From positions 434,001-498,000 of the forward strand of contig NZ_OY787453.1 of the NCBI RefSeq assembly GCF_963678795.1: a stretch of DNA of 64,000 nucleotides. Direction: 5' to 3'. This document shows, in pieces, positions 1 to 8,725 of the stretch (the stretch's first letter is position 1; each line of letters opens with the position of its first letter). The position numbers were made by a program, and so were the translations under genes. The notes under the pieces are model-generated. The model made no database searches. It was not told the origin of the DNA and saw only the letters and a program-made list of their open reading frames with translations. This stretch comes from an uncultured Methanoregula sp. GTDB taxonomy: Archaea > Halobacteriota > Methanomicrobia > Methanomicrobiales > Methanospirillaceae.

Positions 1-25
1 CTGTCTTTGCACATTCCCTATCACT

Positions 26-1438
26 CTAATATTTTGACCGGGAGAACAGACTCATGATTGCTGCAATTATCCGTGCCAGGAGGCCGGGGGATTCAGGCGC
101 CCTGACCTGGGAGGAGCTCTTGACTGCAACCGGGCTCTCCTGGGTTTTTTGTGCCGGTTCTGTCCGTGATTTGCGGGTAATCCCGGATGATCCGGCTGCT
201 TTTGGTGATCCCGTATCCGGTTCTTTTTGGGATGCCGGAACCTGTTGGACAGGTGGTAGTGGAGTCGTCCTCACCACCCCCCGTGGCTGCTCTTCCTGCC
301 GTTCACGATTCCCTTGCGGGAGGACCGGGAACTGCGCCGGTATCGGGGAGGGGACCTCTTCTTCCGGCACGTTTTCCGGAATGGCTGTGTCAGGCTGCCG
401 GGTATCGGGGATTATCGCTTCCATGGTATGGACAGGCCTCTTTCCCGGATCCGCATTCACGGGTTTTTCCGTTTTGTTTACATCATCCCTTTCCGGTTCA
501 TGCTGAACCAGATTTGCCGGGCCGGTGACTGATCGTTCTGAAGACTTCCTCTCGTTCTCATTAACCTGCCGGTTCTCTGCCTTTGCCGGTACAACCGTTT
601 CCGTCTCCCCGGAAGGATTGCCGGGTATCCCCCTGATCTCACGTTGTGGGGCTGTTTCCGGTGCCGGTGGATCATCCCGTATGATTGCCGGCCCCGGGCT
701 GAGGATATCGTCCTGGAGCATGCCGGATAATCGCGGTCCCTCTATCTGCTGAGCATCCTCTCCTGCGGCTTCGGAACTCATCGGGCCCGGGACTGCATCC
801 GTCTCACCTCCGGCAGTAACCAGGGCCTCACCCCTCTGCTGGATCTCTTCTGCAAGGATCATGTTCTTCCGGATGCGGGTTCCGATGATCTCAATTGACC
901 TTTGGATCTCCCTGAGGTGAGTGTCATTGCGTTCGGTACTGAGCTGCTGCTCCATGTTGGAACAGAGGCCACGGTCCACTTCAATACTGGTCATGAGCCG
1001 GGCATACTCTTCGATCTCTTCGGTCTGGAGGCCGGCCTGTTTCCAGAGTACAAGGCTCCTGCGGCTTGCTTCCTTCCTTGAGAGAACCTTTGCGATGGTA
1101 TCCAGAAGGTTTCTCGGGCTTACGGGCTTTGTGATATATTCATCGATATACGGGTGATGAGTTTCGGCTTCGAAGGGGCTGATCTTTTTTGCCGAGAACA
1201 TAATGACCGGGATATGGCGGGTTGCCGGGTTCTCGCGGATACGCAGAAGCGTCTCCCAGCCATCCATGGGTTCCATGAGAATGTCAAGGATGATGATATC
1301 CGGAGTCTCTTTTTTTAAGATTTCCAGGCACATCTCCCCGCCGGAAGAGATGATCGTGCGATAATCTCTCTTCAGGATTGACGAAAGGCCCTCGGTAATG
1401 AAACTGCTGTCATCTACTACAAGAACCGTTTGTGTCAA
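26..1438 (-). CDS. Response regulator with long disordered linker and amphipathic C-terminal tail
   Basis: A CheY-type receiver fills residues 1-122: the acidic pair D9/D10, the phosphoacceptor D52 in the LDIL motif, S82 and K104 in the TKP motif are all present, so phosphorylation should be possible. A probable coiled coil (about 125-205) follows, then about 230 residues rich in Pro, Glu, Ser and Thr that look disordered. The last 20 residues (GLLARIIAAIMSLFSRSKY) form a hydrophobic/basic amphipathic segment that could attach to the membrane. No DNA-binding or enzymatic output domain is visible. The receiver assignment is firm; the role of the tail is inference. The gene stands alone, and its partner kinase is not identifiable from context. 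Confidence 0.9.
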   Translation of the reverse strand: MTQTVLVVDDSSFITEGLSSILKRDYRTIISSGGEMCLEILKKETPDIIILDILMEPMDGWETLLRIRENPATRHIPVIMFSAKKISPFEAETHHPYIDEYITKPVSPRNLLDTIAKVLSRKEASRRSLVLWKQAGLQTEEIEEYARLMTSIEVDRGLCSNMEQQLSTERNDTHLREIQRSIEIIGTRIRKNMILAEEIQQRGEALVTAGGETDAVPGPMSSEAAGEDAQQIEGPRLSGMLQDDILSPGPAIIRDDPPAPETAPQREIRGIPGNPSGETETVVPAKAENRQVNENERKSSERSVTGPANLVQHEPERDDVNKTEKPVNADPGKRPVHTMEAIIPDTRQPDTAIPENVPEEEVPSPIPAQFPVLPQGNRERQEEQPRGVVRTTPLPPVQQVPASQKEPDTGSPKAAGSSGITRKSRTEPAQKTQESPVAVKSSSQVRAPESPGLLARIIAAIMSLFSRSKY

Positions 1439-1532
1439 TTCAATCTCTCGTTTATACTGGTTGTGGTTATTCCCAAAGACCGTGACAGCCCGGGATGCGC
1501 GAGTCTTCCTGTTTCATCCGGAGTCAGGTCCT

Positions 1533-1748
1533 TTAAACCGGTGATACCTTCCTGATGAGTTGACTGATCACGCCGGTGAGAAGATTGCCCTGCTGCAGTA
1601 GGACGGCAATATCATCAACGTTATTATATAATCTATTTCCATAACTCAAAATATTGTTGATACGTTCGCACCATCTCGTCCCATGCATTGTTATGTTCTG
1701 TCGTTTACCCCGCGATCTTTTTCTGATACCCGTCACGGTAAGTTTCAT
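1533..1748 (-). CDS. Possible small protein in the 1439-1784 gap
   Basis: The 1439-1784 interval between two minus-strand genes holds one 71-codon frame. It begins with ATG preceded by an AGGTG Shine-Dalgarno-like stretch at suitable spacing. The N-terminal 20 residues are strongly basic and the C-terminal part could form an amphipathic helix. I recognise no family. It could equally be a chance frame; nothing else is evident in this gap. Confidence 0.25.
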   Translation of the reverse strand: MKLTVTGIRKRSRGKRQNITMHGTRWCERINNILSYGNRLYNNVDDIAVLLQQGNLLTGVISQLIRKVSPV

Positions 1749-1784
1749 TCCACACCTGGCAACGGGGTTATCTGATGTAACGTC

Positions 1785-2906
1785 TCATCCCAGCGAGAAC
1801 GTGCCGTACTTCCCGCCGCCGCCCGGATGCAGGGTCACCGTACCGTCCCGCAAAGCAGCGATGGCATCAGCCACTTTCGGGTGCACGGAACGGATCTCCG
1901 TAACGGGGATGTCGATGAGCACCGCGATCTCGTTGCCGAATGTTTCTATGAAGGAAGAATAGATCGCCCTGCACTTCTTCGTATTCGGTGAGGAGGCCCC
2001 TTCCATGGTCTGGATGATCTGGGCGAGCGGCAGGACATGGGCATACGGGGGGCGGGAGCGTGCCGTGCCGCCTTCTGAGAGTTCCTTTGCCCGGTCGGAT
2101 ACACCTTTTTTTATGATCCCGCCATCTGCCGGGCACCGCCACTGGTGCTGTTTTGCCTCTTTGAGTGAATACTGCGTGTAGCACCGGGTACAGGCAGTCC
2201 GGTTGTACTTCCCTTCTTCGGGGAAGAATCCCGCGTTCATCTCAATGGCACCCTTTCGGATTGCTGCAATCACCCCTTTTGCCGTTGGCTTCTCAAGCCG
2301 GATGCGGTTGAACTCCCTGCCGAGCTTGTCCGGGTACGGGCTGTGGGCGTCCGAGTTGGTGAGGAACGGGATATCGTAAAGGTCAGGGATCGCCGCACCA
2401 TAGGAACTGTCCGCAGAGAGGCCCAGTTCGACAAAATCGATCTTCGCATCCCCGTAACATGCAGGGACACTGTCGAAGTAGGCGTACATGGCAGTCCACG
2501 GGGTGAACGCGTGGGCCGGGCCGATAAGGGCTCCTGCATCATGGGCTGCATGCGCAATCTCCTCTCCGCTCAGGTACACGTGTGGCCGGCCGCTCGTGAT
2601 AAAACTCTTGCAGGTGCCTTCCAGCAGGTCGCGGAGCTGGGAAAACTGGGCAGGATCTTCAGCCAGGATCACGTGGTGCACCCGGTTTTTATCTTCGATC
2701 TCTCCCTGGGGGACGATTATTACTTTAAAATCGTTCTCAACATACGGCTCCCATCCTTTCATCCAGTCCGGCTGGAGGGCATCACCTGTACCGATGATTC
2801 GGATGCCCTTTGTGCCGCAGCCCCTGAGCAGCTCTATTGGCTGCATGAAGCGTGAGACGGCAATCGAGTACGGGGAATGGATGTGCAGGTCGGCAGTGGC
2901 GTGCAT
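1785..2906 (-). CDS. PHP-domain endonuclease Q-like protein
   Basis: The 373-residue protein opens with ADLHIHSPYS, the first metal-binding motif of PHP phosphoesterases, and matches the archaeal EndoQ/COG1379 group in length and order: PHP domain (about 1-230), then a zinc-finger-like segment (CTRC near 240, a further Cys about 18 residues later, followed by the ADGGIIKKGVSDRA region), then a C-terminal domain. Characterised EndoQ proteins nick DNA 5' of deaminated bases and abasic sites, so a DNA-repair role is likely. The second half of the zinc finger has one Cys (RCPAD) rather than a CxxC pair, so metal binding there may be altered. Family assignment is by recognition; activity is inferred. 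Confidence 0.82.
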   Translation of the reverse strand: MHATADLHIHSPYSIAVSRFMQPIELLRGCGTKGIRIIGTGDALQPDWMKGWEPYVENDFKVIIVPQGEIEDKNRVHHVILAEDPAQFSQLRDLLEGTCKSFITSGRPHVYLSGEEIAHAAHDAGALIGPAHAFTPWTAMYAYFDSVPACYGDAKIDFVELGLSADSSYGAAIPDLYDIPFLTNSDAHSPYPDKLGREFNRIRLEKPTAKGVIAAIRKGAIEMNAGFFPEEGKYNRTACTRCYTQYSLKEAKQHQWRCPADGGIIKKGVSDRAKELSEGGTARSRPPYAHVLPLAQIIQTMEGASSPNTKKCRAIYSSFIETFGNEIAVLIDIPVTEIRSVHPKVADAIAALRDGTVTLHPGGGGKYGTFSLG

Positions 2907-3067
2907 GGGTATGTACCGTTTCTATGTTGAGAGATATAAGGGGGGGCGATCAGGAGCCGGCCGGTGTCCCGGGCGGGATGTGCCGGACAGGATCCTTTAC
3001 CATCGAATAGAAATCCATAAGTTCGATACATGTCTTTTGGCTATAAGAGACAGCAGGGGGACCAGGT

Positions 3068-5179
3068 ATGGATAGCAGGAGTTACAATTTTGGCCGGGGG
3101 CTTCTCTGCGTCGCGGTCATTTTCAGCATGATGACAGCGCTTGGTGGCGTTGCAGCAGCCGAAGCCTCACAAAACCATGCAAAGACTCAGATCCTTGCGT
3201 ATATCGTTGGCAGCGATCTTGAGAGCGACAGCGGGATGGCCACGGACGACCTCAAGGAGATCGTGAGTTCCATTGAGACTGCCGACCCGGCGAAACTCGA
3301 TGTCGTGGTAGCGTTCGGGGGAGCAAAGAAAGATGGCTGGCACGGGATGCGGGTTGCCACCGGGGCGCAACTCAAGGAGGATGCAAAAGATGGTGTTTTC
3401 GGGAACTACCAGTACCTGTATTCCGACACCAGTGCAGACATGGGATCGGGATTAACGCTCTCCCGGTTCATCCAGGAGACCAGATCGTCCCGGACATCCG
3501 ATCGGACAATCCTCATCATTGCGGATCATGGCAATTCCTATGACGGGATCGGGAATGACGAGGTTACCGGCAACCAGCTGAAGATGGGCGATATCGACAG
3601 TGCACTGAGCGGATCGGGGATCCGGTACGAACCGATTATGTTCGACGCATGTCTCATGGCCTCGGTCGAAGTGGGCAAGACCGTCCAGCCCTATACCGGC
3701 GTGATGCTTGGGTCCGAGGAGATCCAGCGGGGAAGTTATGAATACTCTGCAATTATCGACCCCCTCCTTGAAAACCCCGATACCGACGCCCAGACGATAA
3801 TGAAGAAGGTCAGTGATACCTATATCGACCGGAAAGGATCGGCAAAGAGCGCCGGGAAAGTTAAGACCATGGCGATCATCGATGTGAGCAAAATGCCGCA
3901 AATCCGTGACAGTCTTGACGAGCTGGGTGCAAAGCTGGTCCCCATCGCTGAGACCGACCAGGGTCTCCACGACCTGAAGAGTGCCTATAACGATGCCGTA
4001 CGCCTCGGGGTAACCGGCGGGGGAAAACCAACCTCCGTCGATCTTGTCACCCTCCTGCAGAATATCGAAACAAAGAGGCCGGAACTCTCTCCCGAAGTGC
4101 AGAAGACCATCGGGCTTGTAAAAAGTGCGGTTATTTACGAACGGCATAATGAATACAGCCCGGTCGTGTACGGGATATCGATAGCAACGCCGGATGCAAT
4201 GGATCTCGCCAAGTACCATTCCTACGGGGATGCCGTCAAAGTCGGTCCCCACTGGGATGAATTCTTCACAAAGATGATCGAGGTATCGCAGAAGAGCGAG
4301 CCGGATGCGTCCTCCACTGCAAAAGCTGTGGTCGCGGAACAACCTGCTGCACTGTCATCCGGCAATGATGACGAGTCCGCCTCATCGGATAAAATGAAGA
4401 CGGATATCGACAAGAAATCCGTTTCTCTTGGCCGGCTCCGGTTCACCGGGAAAGGAAACGGAACCTATGACCTCAATGATCCCTACCATGCCGCAAGTGT
4501 GTATGCCGTTTATTACCTTGTCAATGGTTCCCATGCACTTGAGATAGGGGCAGTTCCCGTGAACGCCGGTACTGACCGGCTGTACAAAATCCCCGCATGG
4601 GACGGGCGGTGGTACTACTTCCCGGAAAAACCCGCAGCCCCGGGATCGCTCTGGGACCAGATCCTGAACCTCTTTGCGGGCACTGAGAAAAAGACGGCGC
4701 CTTTCTTTGTTGATATGCAATACGATGACATTACCGCAGGTGGTTTTGACGAGTATAATTCATGGATCCGGATGCAGGAGAGCGGAGAGATAACTGATGC
4801 AACGCTGGTCACCTATGTCAGGGGCAACCAGAGCAGTATCGAGACAATCCTCACACCCTACTCGACGACAAAGGACGGCAGCGAATTATTCAGCAGGGGC
4901 GTTGACCATTTCGGGAACGGGACACTCGTCACGAGTTATACTACCGGGTTTGACCTGAAAACCAGGACCCCGGGAGAATTTACGCTCTCCACGTGCACTG
5001 CCTCACCGGATATGACAATGAAATATACCCTGTTACCTGACGGGACCTATGCAGCAGGTCTCCTGGCATACTATGACGAGGATAACGAGGTCGTCGCAGA
5101 CGGGTTCAGGATAATCACTATCAGGAACGGAGCCATAGTATCATCCACAACCGGATACCCCGCTCCCGGACTAACATGA
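3068..5179 (+). CDS. Secreted clostripain-family (C11) cysteine peptidase
   Basis: A signal peptide covers about residues 1-31. The C11/caspase-like fold shows its catalytic dyad: H154 in the ADHG motif and C195 in the DACLM motif, spaced as in clostripain. The peptidase region spans about 40-390, followed by a low-complexity Ser/Ala/Glu linker (about 410-455) and a C-terminal all-beta region up to residue 703. The family cleaves after basic residues, often Arg, and is usually self-processed. There is no C-terminal anchor, so it is probably exported. A TATA-like stretch (ggctataaga) lies about 25 bases before the start, and GGGGG/AGGT precedes the ATG. It is convergent with the papain-like gene downstream. 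Confidence 0.85.
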   Translation: MDSRSYNFGRGLLCVAVIFSMMTALGGVAAAEASQNHAKTQILAYIVGSDLESDSGMATDDLKEIVSSIETADPAKLDVVVAFGGAKKDGWHGMRVATGAQLKEDAKDGVFGNYQYLYSDTSADMGSGLTLSRFIQETRSSRTSDRTILIIADHGNSYDGIGNDEVTGNQLKMGDIDSALSGSGIRYEPIMFDACLMASVEVGKTVQPYTGVMLGSEEIQRGSYEYSAIIDPLLENPDTDAQTIMKKVSDTYIDRKGSAKSAGKVKTMAIIDVSKMPQIRDSLDELGAKLVPIAETDQGLHDLKSAYNDAVRLGVTGGGKPTSVDLVTLLQNIETKRPELSPEVQKTIGLVKSAVIYERHNEYSPVVYGISIATPDAMDLAKYHSYGDAVKVGPHWDEFFTKMIEVSQKSEPDASSTAKAVVAEQPAALSSGNDDESASSDKMKTDIDKKSVSLGRLRFTGKGNGTYDLNDPYHAASVYAVYYLVNGSHALEIGAVPVNAGTDRLYKIPAWDGRWYYFPEKPAAPGSLWDQILNLFAGTEKKTAPFFVDMQYDDITAGGFDEYNSWIRMQESGEITDATLVTYVRGNQSSIETILTPYSTTKDGSELFSRGVDHFGNGTLVTSYTTGFDLKTRTPGEFTLSTCTASPDMTMKYTLLPDGTYAAGLLAYYDEDNEVVADGFRIITIRNGAIVSSTTGYPAPGLT

Positions 5180-5287
5180 CAGGATATAAACCCCCTTCAG
5201 GGAAACGTTTCCCCATCCCCCTATCCCCTTCATTTTTCCTCCGGTAATCCGGAAGCAGGTTTTTTCTGGCAGGTCCACCGGTATTGT

Positions 5288-5301
5288 AAAAAAGTTTTTT
5301 T
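5288..5301. terminator. A-run/T-run between convergent genes
   Basis: Six A followed by G and seven T lie between the convergent protease genes, so each strand carries an oligo-T tract after its gene. Archaeal transcription terminates at such tracts, so this is a plausible bidirectional terminator. Confidence 0.55.
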
Positions 5302-5338
5302 ATTGTTACTGCTGCCGGTGAAGACGTTTCTGTGCCAT

Positions 5339-8300
5339 TCAGTCATATTTCCGGAACAGTGCCGGGTTCTGCCTGCGGATCCACCAGCGCCGGATGACCA
5401 GGATAATGCCGATTAAAACTACGATACCGGCAATGATCGCGACAATTGTCATGATGGAGAACTGCGGCTGGGACTGCACCGGTGCAGGAACGGGAGTTGC
5501 CGTGGGGATGACCGGTGCCGTGGTGTGAATCACCGCAGCCGGGGTGGGGGTCTCCCAGGAATAGGTAGCCCGGGTTGGGACCGAAGCAGCAGCGGTTTTC
5601 ACAAATACCGCAAAGAGGGTGAAATGTTTGGTGGAACCGGTGATCGTGCGGGTGGTGCGATCAATGGTAGTCGGTATGGCAGCCCATGTTTTGGTTTGTG
5701 TATTGTAATACTGGATGGTAATATCCTCCGCCTTTCCTCCTGCACGGGCGACCGCATCATCCCACTGGGCCCTTGTCATGGTGAATGAGATCGTTACCGG
5801 CTGGCTGAACGTCGCCCCGGACGGGGTACATTCAACGCCCAGACCTCCCGCCGTGAACGCGGTTCCTTCCGGAAGGGCAGCACCCGCGGTAATCTTATCG
5901 ACCGCGTCCACTGAGAGCGGTGTTACGGTAACTTCACTTATCGGAGTTCCTGCTGCCGTGAGCGACTTCGTTGACTGGGGTATGGAAACCTCGACGTCAA
6001 TCGGGGAGGCCGTCGTTGTCTCGACCGTATAGGGGGCAAGGGTCTGGCCAAGCTCATTGGTCTTGAGGGATACGCTCGCCTGCCCGGAGGCGCCGGCCTC
6101 TTTACCCACCAGACCCGTCTCGTCCTCATCAATATCATCACCGCCATAGGGTGGTGGTGTGGGAGTTGGTGTCGGAACCACGGCTACGGAAAATCCACGG
6201 GAGAGGGTGGAGAACCTGCTGTTGACATTGGTCACTACCACATCCCAGGTTCCGAGGGGAGCACCGGTCAGGTTGAAAGAACCGGTAATGCCGGTTGACG
6301 GGGATACTAAAATGCCGGTTGCGGGAATGGAATCCACGGCCACTACCTCGAGGGCATCATTACCATAGGATGTGACATAGGCGAGAGACCGGTATAATGC
6401 AACGCTGGTCGGGGAATCGAGGTATGTCCCGGCAGTCCTGTTCGAAATCCCTGCTTTGTATACCGGTGCAGCAGGATCAGAAACATCGATGATGTCGAGA
6501 GTGCTGCCCGTGTTGCTCGCAACATAGGCATATTTCCAGTCAGAAGAGATTATGGCATCGACCGGCCCGTTCAGATACGCGTCCCCTGCGGTTTTTGCGA
6601 GACTTCCCCGGTGAACCGGCGCGGACTGGTTGCTGATGTCGACAATCTCCAGCGCGTCATTTCCCTTGCTGGTGACAAATGCATTATACCCGGCAACGGT
6701 CACGCTCTGCGGTTCACTCAACAGTGCACCGCCGACGCCGTTTGACACGCTTCCCATATGGGTGGGAGCAGCAGGATTGGTGATATTCACGATCTCAAGG
6801 GCGTTGCTCCCGGAACTGGCTACATACGCATACGGGTAATCATCGGTAAGCTCAAGATCATACGGGGTGTCCAGGAGCGCCCCGCCCACGCCGTTCGCGA
6901 GACTTGCATAATGCACGGGAGCTGCGGGGTTGGCTGTGTTCAGGATCTCAAGGGCATTGCTGTTTGAACTGGCAACATATGTCAGATTCCCGGAAACAGC
7001 TACTCTCTGCGGTCCCATGAGGAGAGCCCCTCCGGTCCCGTGGGAGATCCTGCCCTTATAAACGGGTGCCGAAGGTTTGGAAATGTCAATGATCTCGATG
7101 GCATTACTACGGAAACTGGCAACATAGGCATATTTGCCGGATACAGCCACATCCACGGGACCGTCCAGAAGCGCTCCGCTGGTCCCGTTGACAATAATGC
7201 CTTCATGTACCGGGATAAAGGGATTGGTCAGGTTCACGATCTCAAGGGAATTGGTTGCCTTGCCGGTGATATACGCGTAATTGCCGGAAATAGTAACCCT
7301 GAATGGGTCGCCGAGGAGCGCCACGCCGGTACCGTTCAGGAGACTCCCGCCATGCCGGGGAGAGATACTCGCCGACTTCAGCATCAGGTCTGCACTGCTT
7401 GCAATATTCGTTCCTGAAATGTCCGTCTTGGTGACGGTTCCGGGTTGGCCGGTCGTGGGCGAGATACCGCTGACTACCGGATCGGTCTTCCAGGTGGTGT
7501 TGAAGACCCAGAACTGCTGCATCTGCCAGTCGTTATTACTGAATGAGGCATTATAATCCATCCACATCTTGAGCCTGTACTGGCCTCTGGGATTACTTGC
7601 GTTGGTGCCCCAGCTGTTCTGGACAATCCAGTACTGGTTGGTTTTGCTGGAATCGGTCTTATTGTATCCAATCAGGATCATGGCATGGCCACTGCCCTCA
7701 TTGGGAGTGTCGTTATAATATGACTGGTTATAAGCATCCATGTCCCAGAAGACATTCGGCTGATTTGCCCAGAAGTTATCCGAGAATTGATCCCAGGCCG
7801 TCCTGTTGGGCAGGTACATCGTGTAGTAAACAACCTTCCCGTCAACCAGTGAACGGGTGATGTTCTCGACTGCGGCAGTCTGGTTTGAATACGGCTCAGC
7901 CACTGCCCTTTCCGGATCGATACGTTCCAGCCCGACATTCGGTGTTGTTGTTATGAGGTTCTTTGGCAGCGTTGTCTGGTTATAATCCATGGGTTCCTTT
8001 ACACCGCCATCCTTGTACGAAGCATTGTAGTTGTTCCAGGGAACTACAAACGGCCCGCCCGGGTATGACTGGTTCACACCGGTGTTGTAAATATCGGCAA
8101 ATGTATAGGGAAATCCCCCGGTGCAGGCCCATAAATGAGGCTTTATCATGTTGATGTTCCCGTTCATGTAATTGGAATTGAAAAACTGGATGGATATCGG
8201 GGTGGAGGTGCCGGTGGATTTATACAGGGTCTGGGCGAGCGTGCCCGTTCCTGCCCACACCCAGCAGTTCCCGCAGTCGCCCTGGTTCCAGTCGCTGAAT

Positions 8301-8530
8301 GATGTCTTGGGAACCTCGTTCGTTAAGGACGACGGGGCAGCCGCTATCGATGACACGGGTTTATAAGGCGACACATTATCATAGGCCATGAACTCTGCTT
8401 CGATCTCCTCCTTTGTCTGGTTCATGCGGGTATCCGTGTCGTCAGCTGCAACCGGGTGCAGGATACAGATCAGGATTGCCAGGCAGAAGAGAACAACCGC
8501 CAGGAGTCTGGTTAGAGAATGGTGCTGCAT
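5339..8530 (-). CDS. Surface papain-like protease with LVIVD beta-propeller and C-terminal membrane anchor
   Basis: The 1063-residue protein has a signal peptide (1-29) and a C1 papain-like domain (about 65-345) with catalytic C89 in GNCW, H282 in GSGHAM and N305 in QNSWG. A TIG/IPT-like strand region (about 350-390) leads into about seven repeats of roughly 50 residues with the core YAYVAS..NALEIV, the LVIVD pattern predicted to form a propeller. A Pro/Thr linker (near 790), a beta-rich domain seen in methanogen surface proteins (about 830-985), another Pro/Thr linker and one transmembrane helix with an RRWWIRR tail follow. The start is supported by a GGGAG stretch before ATG. It probably faces outward, tethered to the membrane. 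It is a close paralog of the next gene. Confidence 0.85.
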   Translation of the reverse strand: MQHHSLTRLLAVVLFCLAILICILHPVAADDTDTRMNQTKEEIEAEFMAYDNVSPYKPVSSIAAAPSSLTNEVPKTSFSDWNQGDCGNCWVWAGTGTLAQTLYKSTGTSTPISIQFFNSNYMNGNINMIKPHLWACTGGFPYTFADIYNTGVNQSYPGGPFVVPWNNYNASYKDGGVKEPMDYNQTTLPKNLITTTPNVGLERIDPERAVAEPYSNQTAAVENITRSLVDGKVVYYTMYLPNRTAWDQFSDNFWANQPNVFWDMDAYNQSYYNDTPNEGSGHAMILIGYNKTDSSKTNQYWIVQNSWGTNASNPRGQYRLKMWMDYNASFSNNDWQMQQFWVFNTTWKTDPVVSGISPTTGQPGTVTKTDISGTNIASSADLMLKSASISPRHGGSLLNGTGVALLGDPFRVTISGNYAYITGKATNSLEIVNLTNPFIPVHEGIIVNGTSGALLDGPVDVAVSGKYAYVASFRSNAIEIIDISKPSAPVYKGRISHGTGGALLMGPQRVAVSGNLTYVASSNSNALEILNTANPAAPVHYASLANGVGGALLDTPYDLELTDDYPYAYVASSGSNALEIVNITNPAAPTHMGSVSNGVGGALLSEPQSVTVAGYNAFVTSKGNDALEIVDISNQSAPVHRGSLAKTAGDAYLNGPVDAIISSDWKYAYVASNTGSTLDIIDVSDPAAPVYKAGISNRTAGTYLDSPTSVALYRSLAYVTSYGNDALEVVAVDSIPATGILVSPSTGITGSFNLTGAPLGTWDVVVTNVNSRFSTLSRGFSVAVVPTPTPTPPPYGGDDIDEDETGLVGKEAGASGQASVSLKTNELGQTLAPYTVETTTASPIDVEVSIPQSTKSLTAAGTPISEVTVTPLSVDAVDKITAGAALPEGTAFTAGGLGVECTPSGATFSQPVTISFTMTRAQWDDAVARAGGKAEDITIQYYNTQTKTWAAIPTTIDRTTRTITGSTKHFTLFAVFVKTAAASVPTRATYSWETPTPAAVIHTTAPVIPTATPVPAPVQSQPQFSIMTIVAIIAGIVVLIGIILVIRRWWIRRQNPALFRKYD

Positions 8531-8725
8531 AATCTCCCTCGATATTCAGAGAATAGCAGATCTATCCCTGCCATGTGGGATATCAGTTTCGATTTTACAG
8601 GAACTGTTCCGGGAGACAGCATCAGTTTTCTTAAAAACCGTCAGCATTTTTTGGTCTTTCCGTACTATTCCAGAAAAATGGAGAGTATCCGGCAATAACT
8701 GCCGGCCAGCACGGATCTTAACGTA

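Noticed and set aside
3452..4342. 296-codon minus-strand frame opposite the clostripain-like gene
   Set aside because: The plus-strand frame contains the catalytic motifs and a signal peptide; the opposite frame shows no domain.
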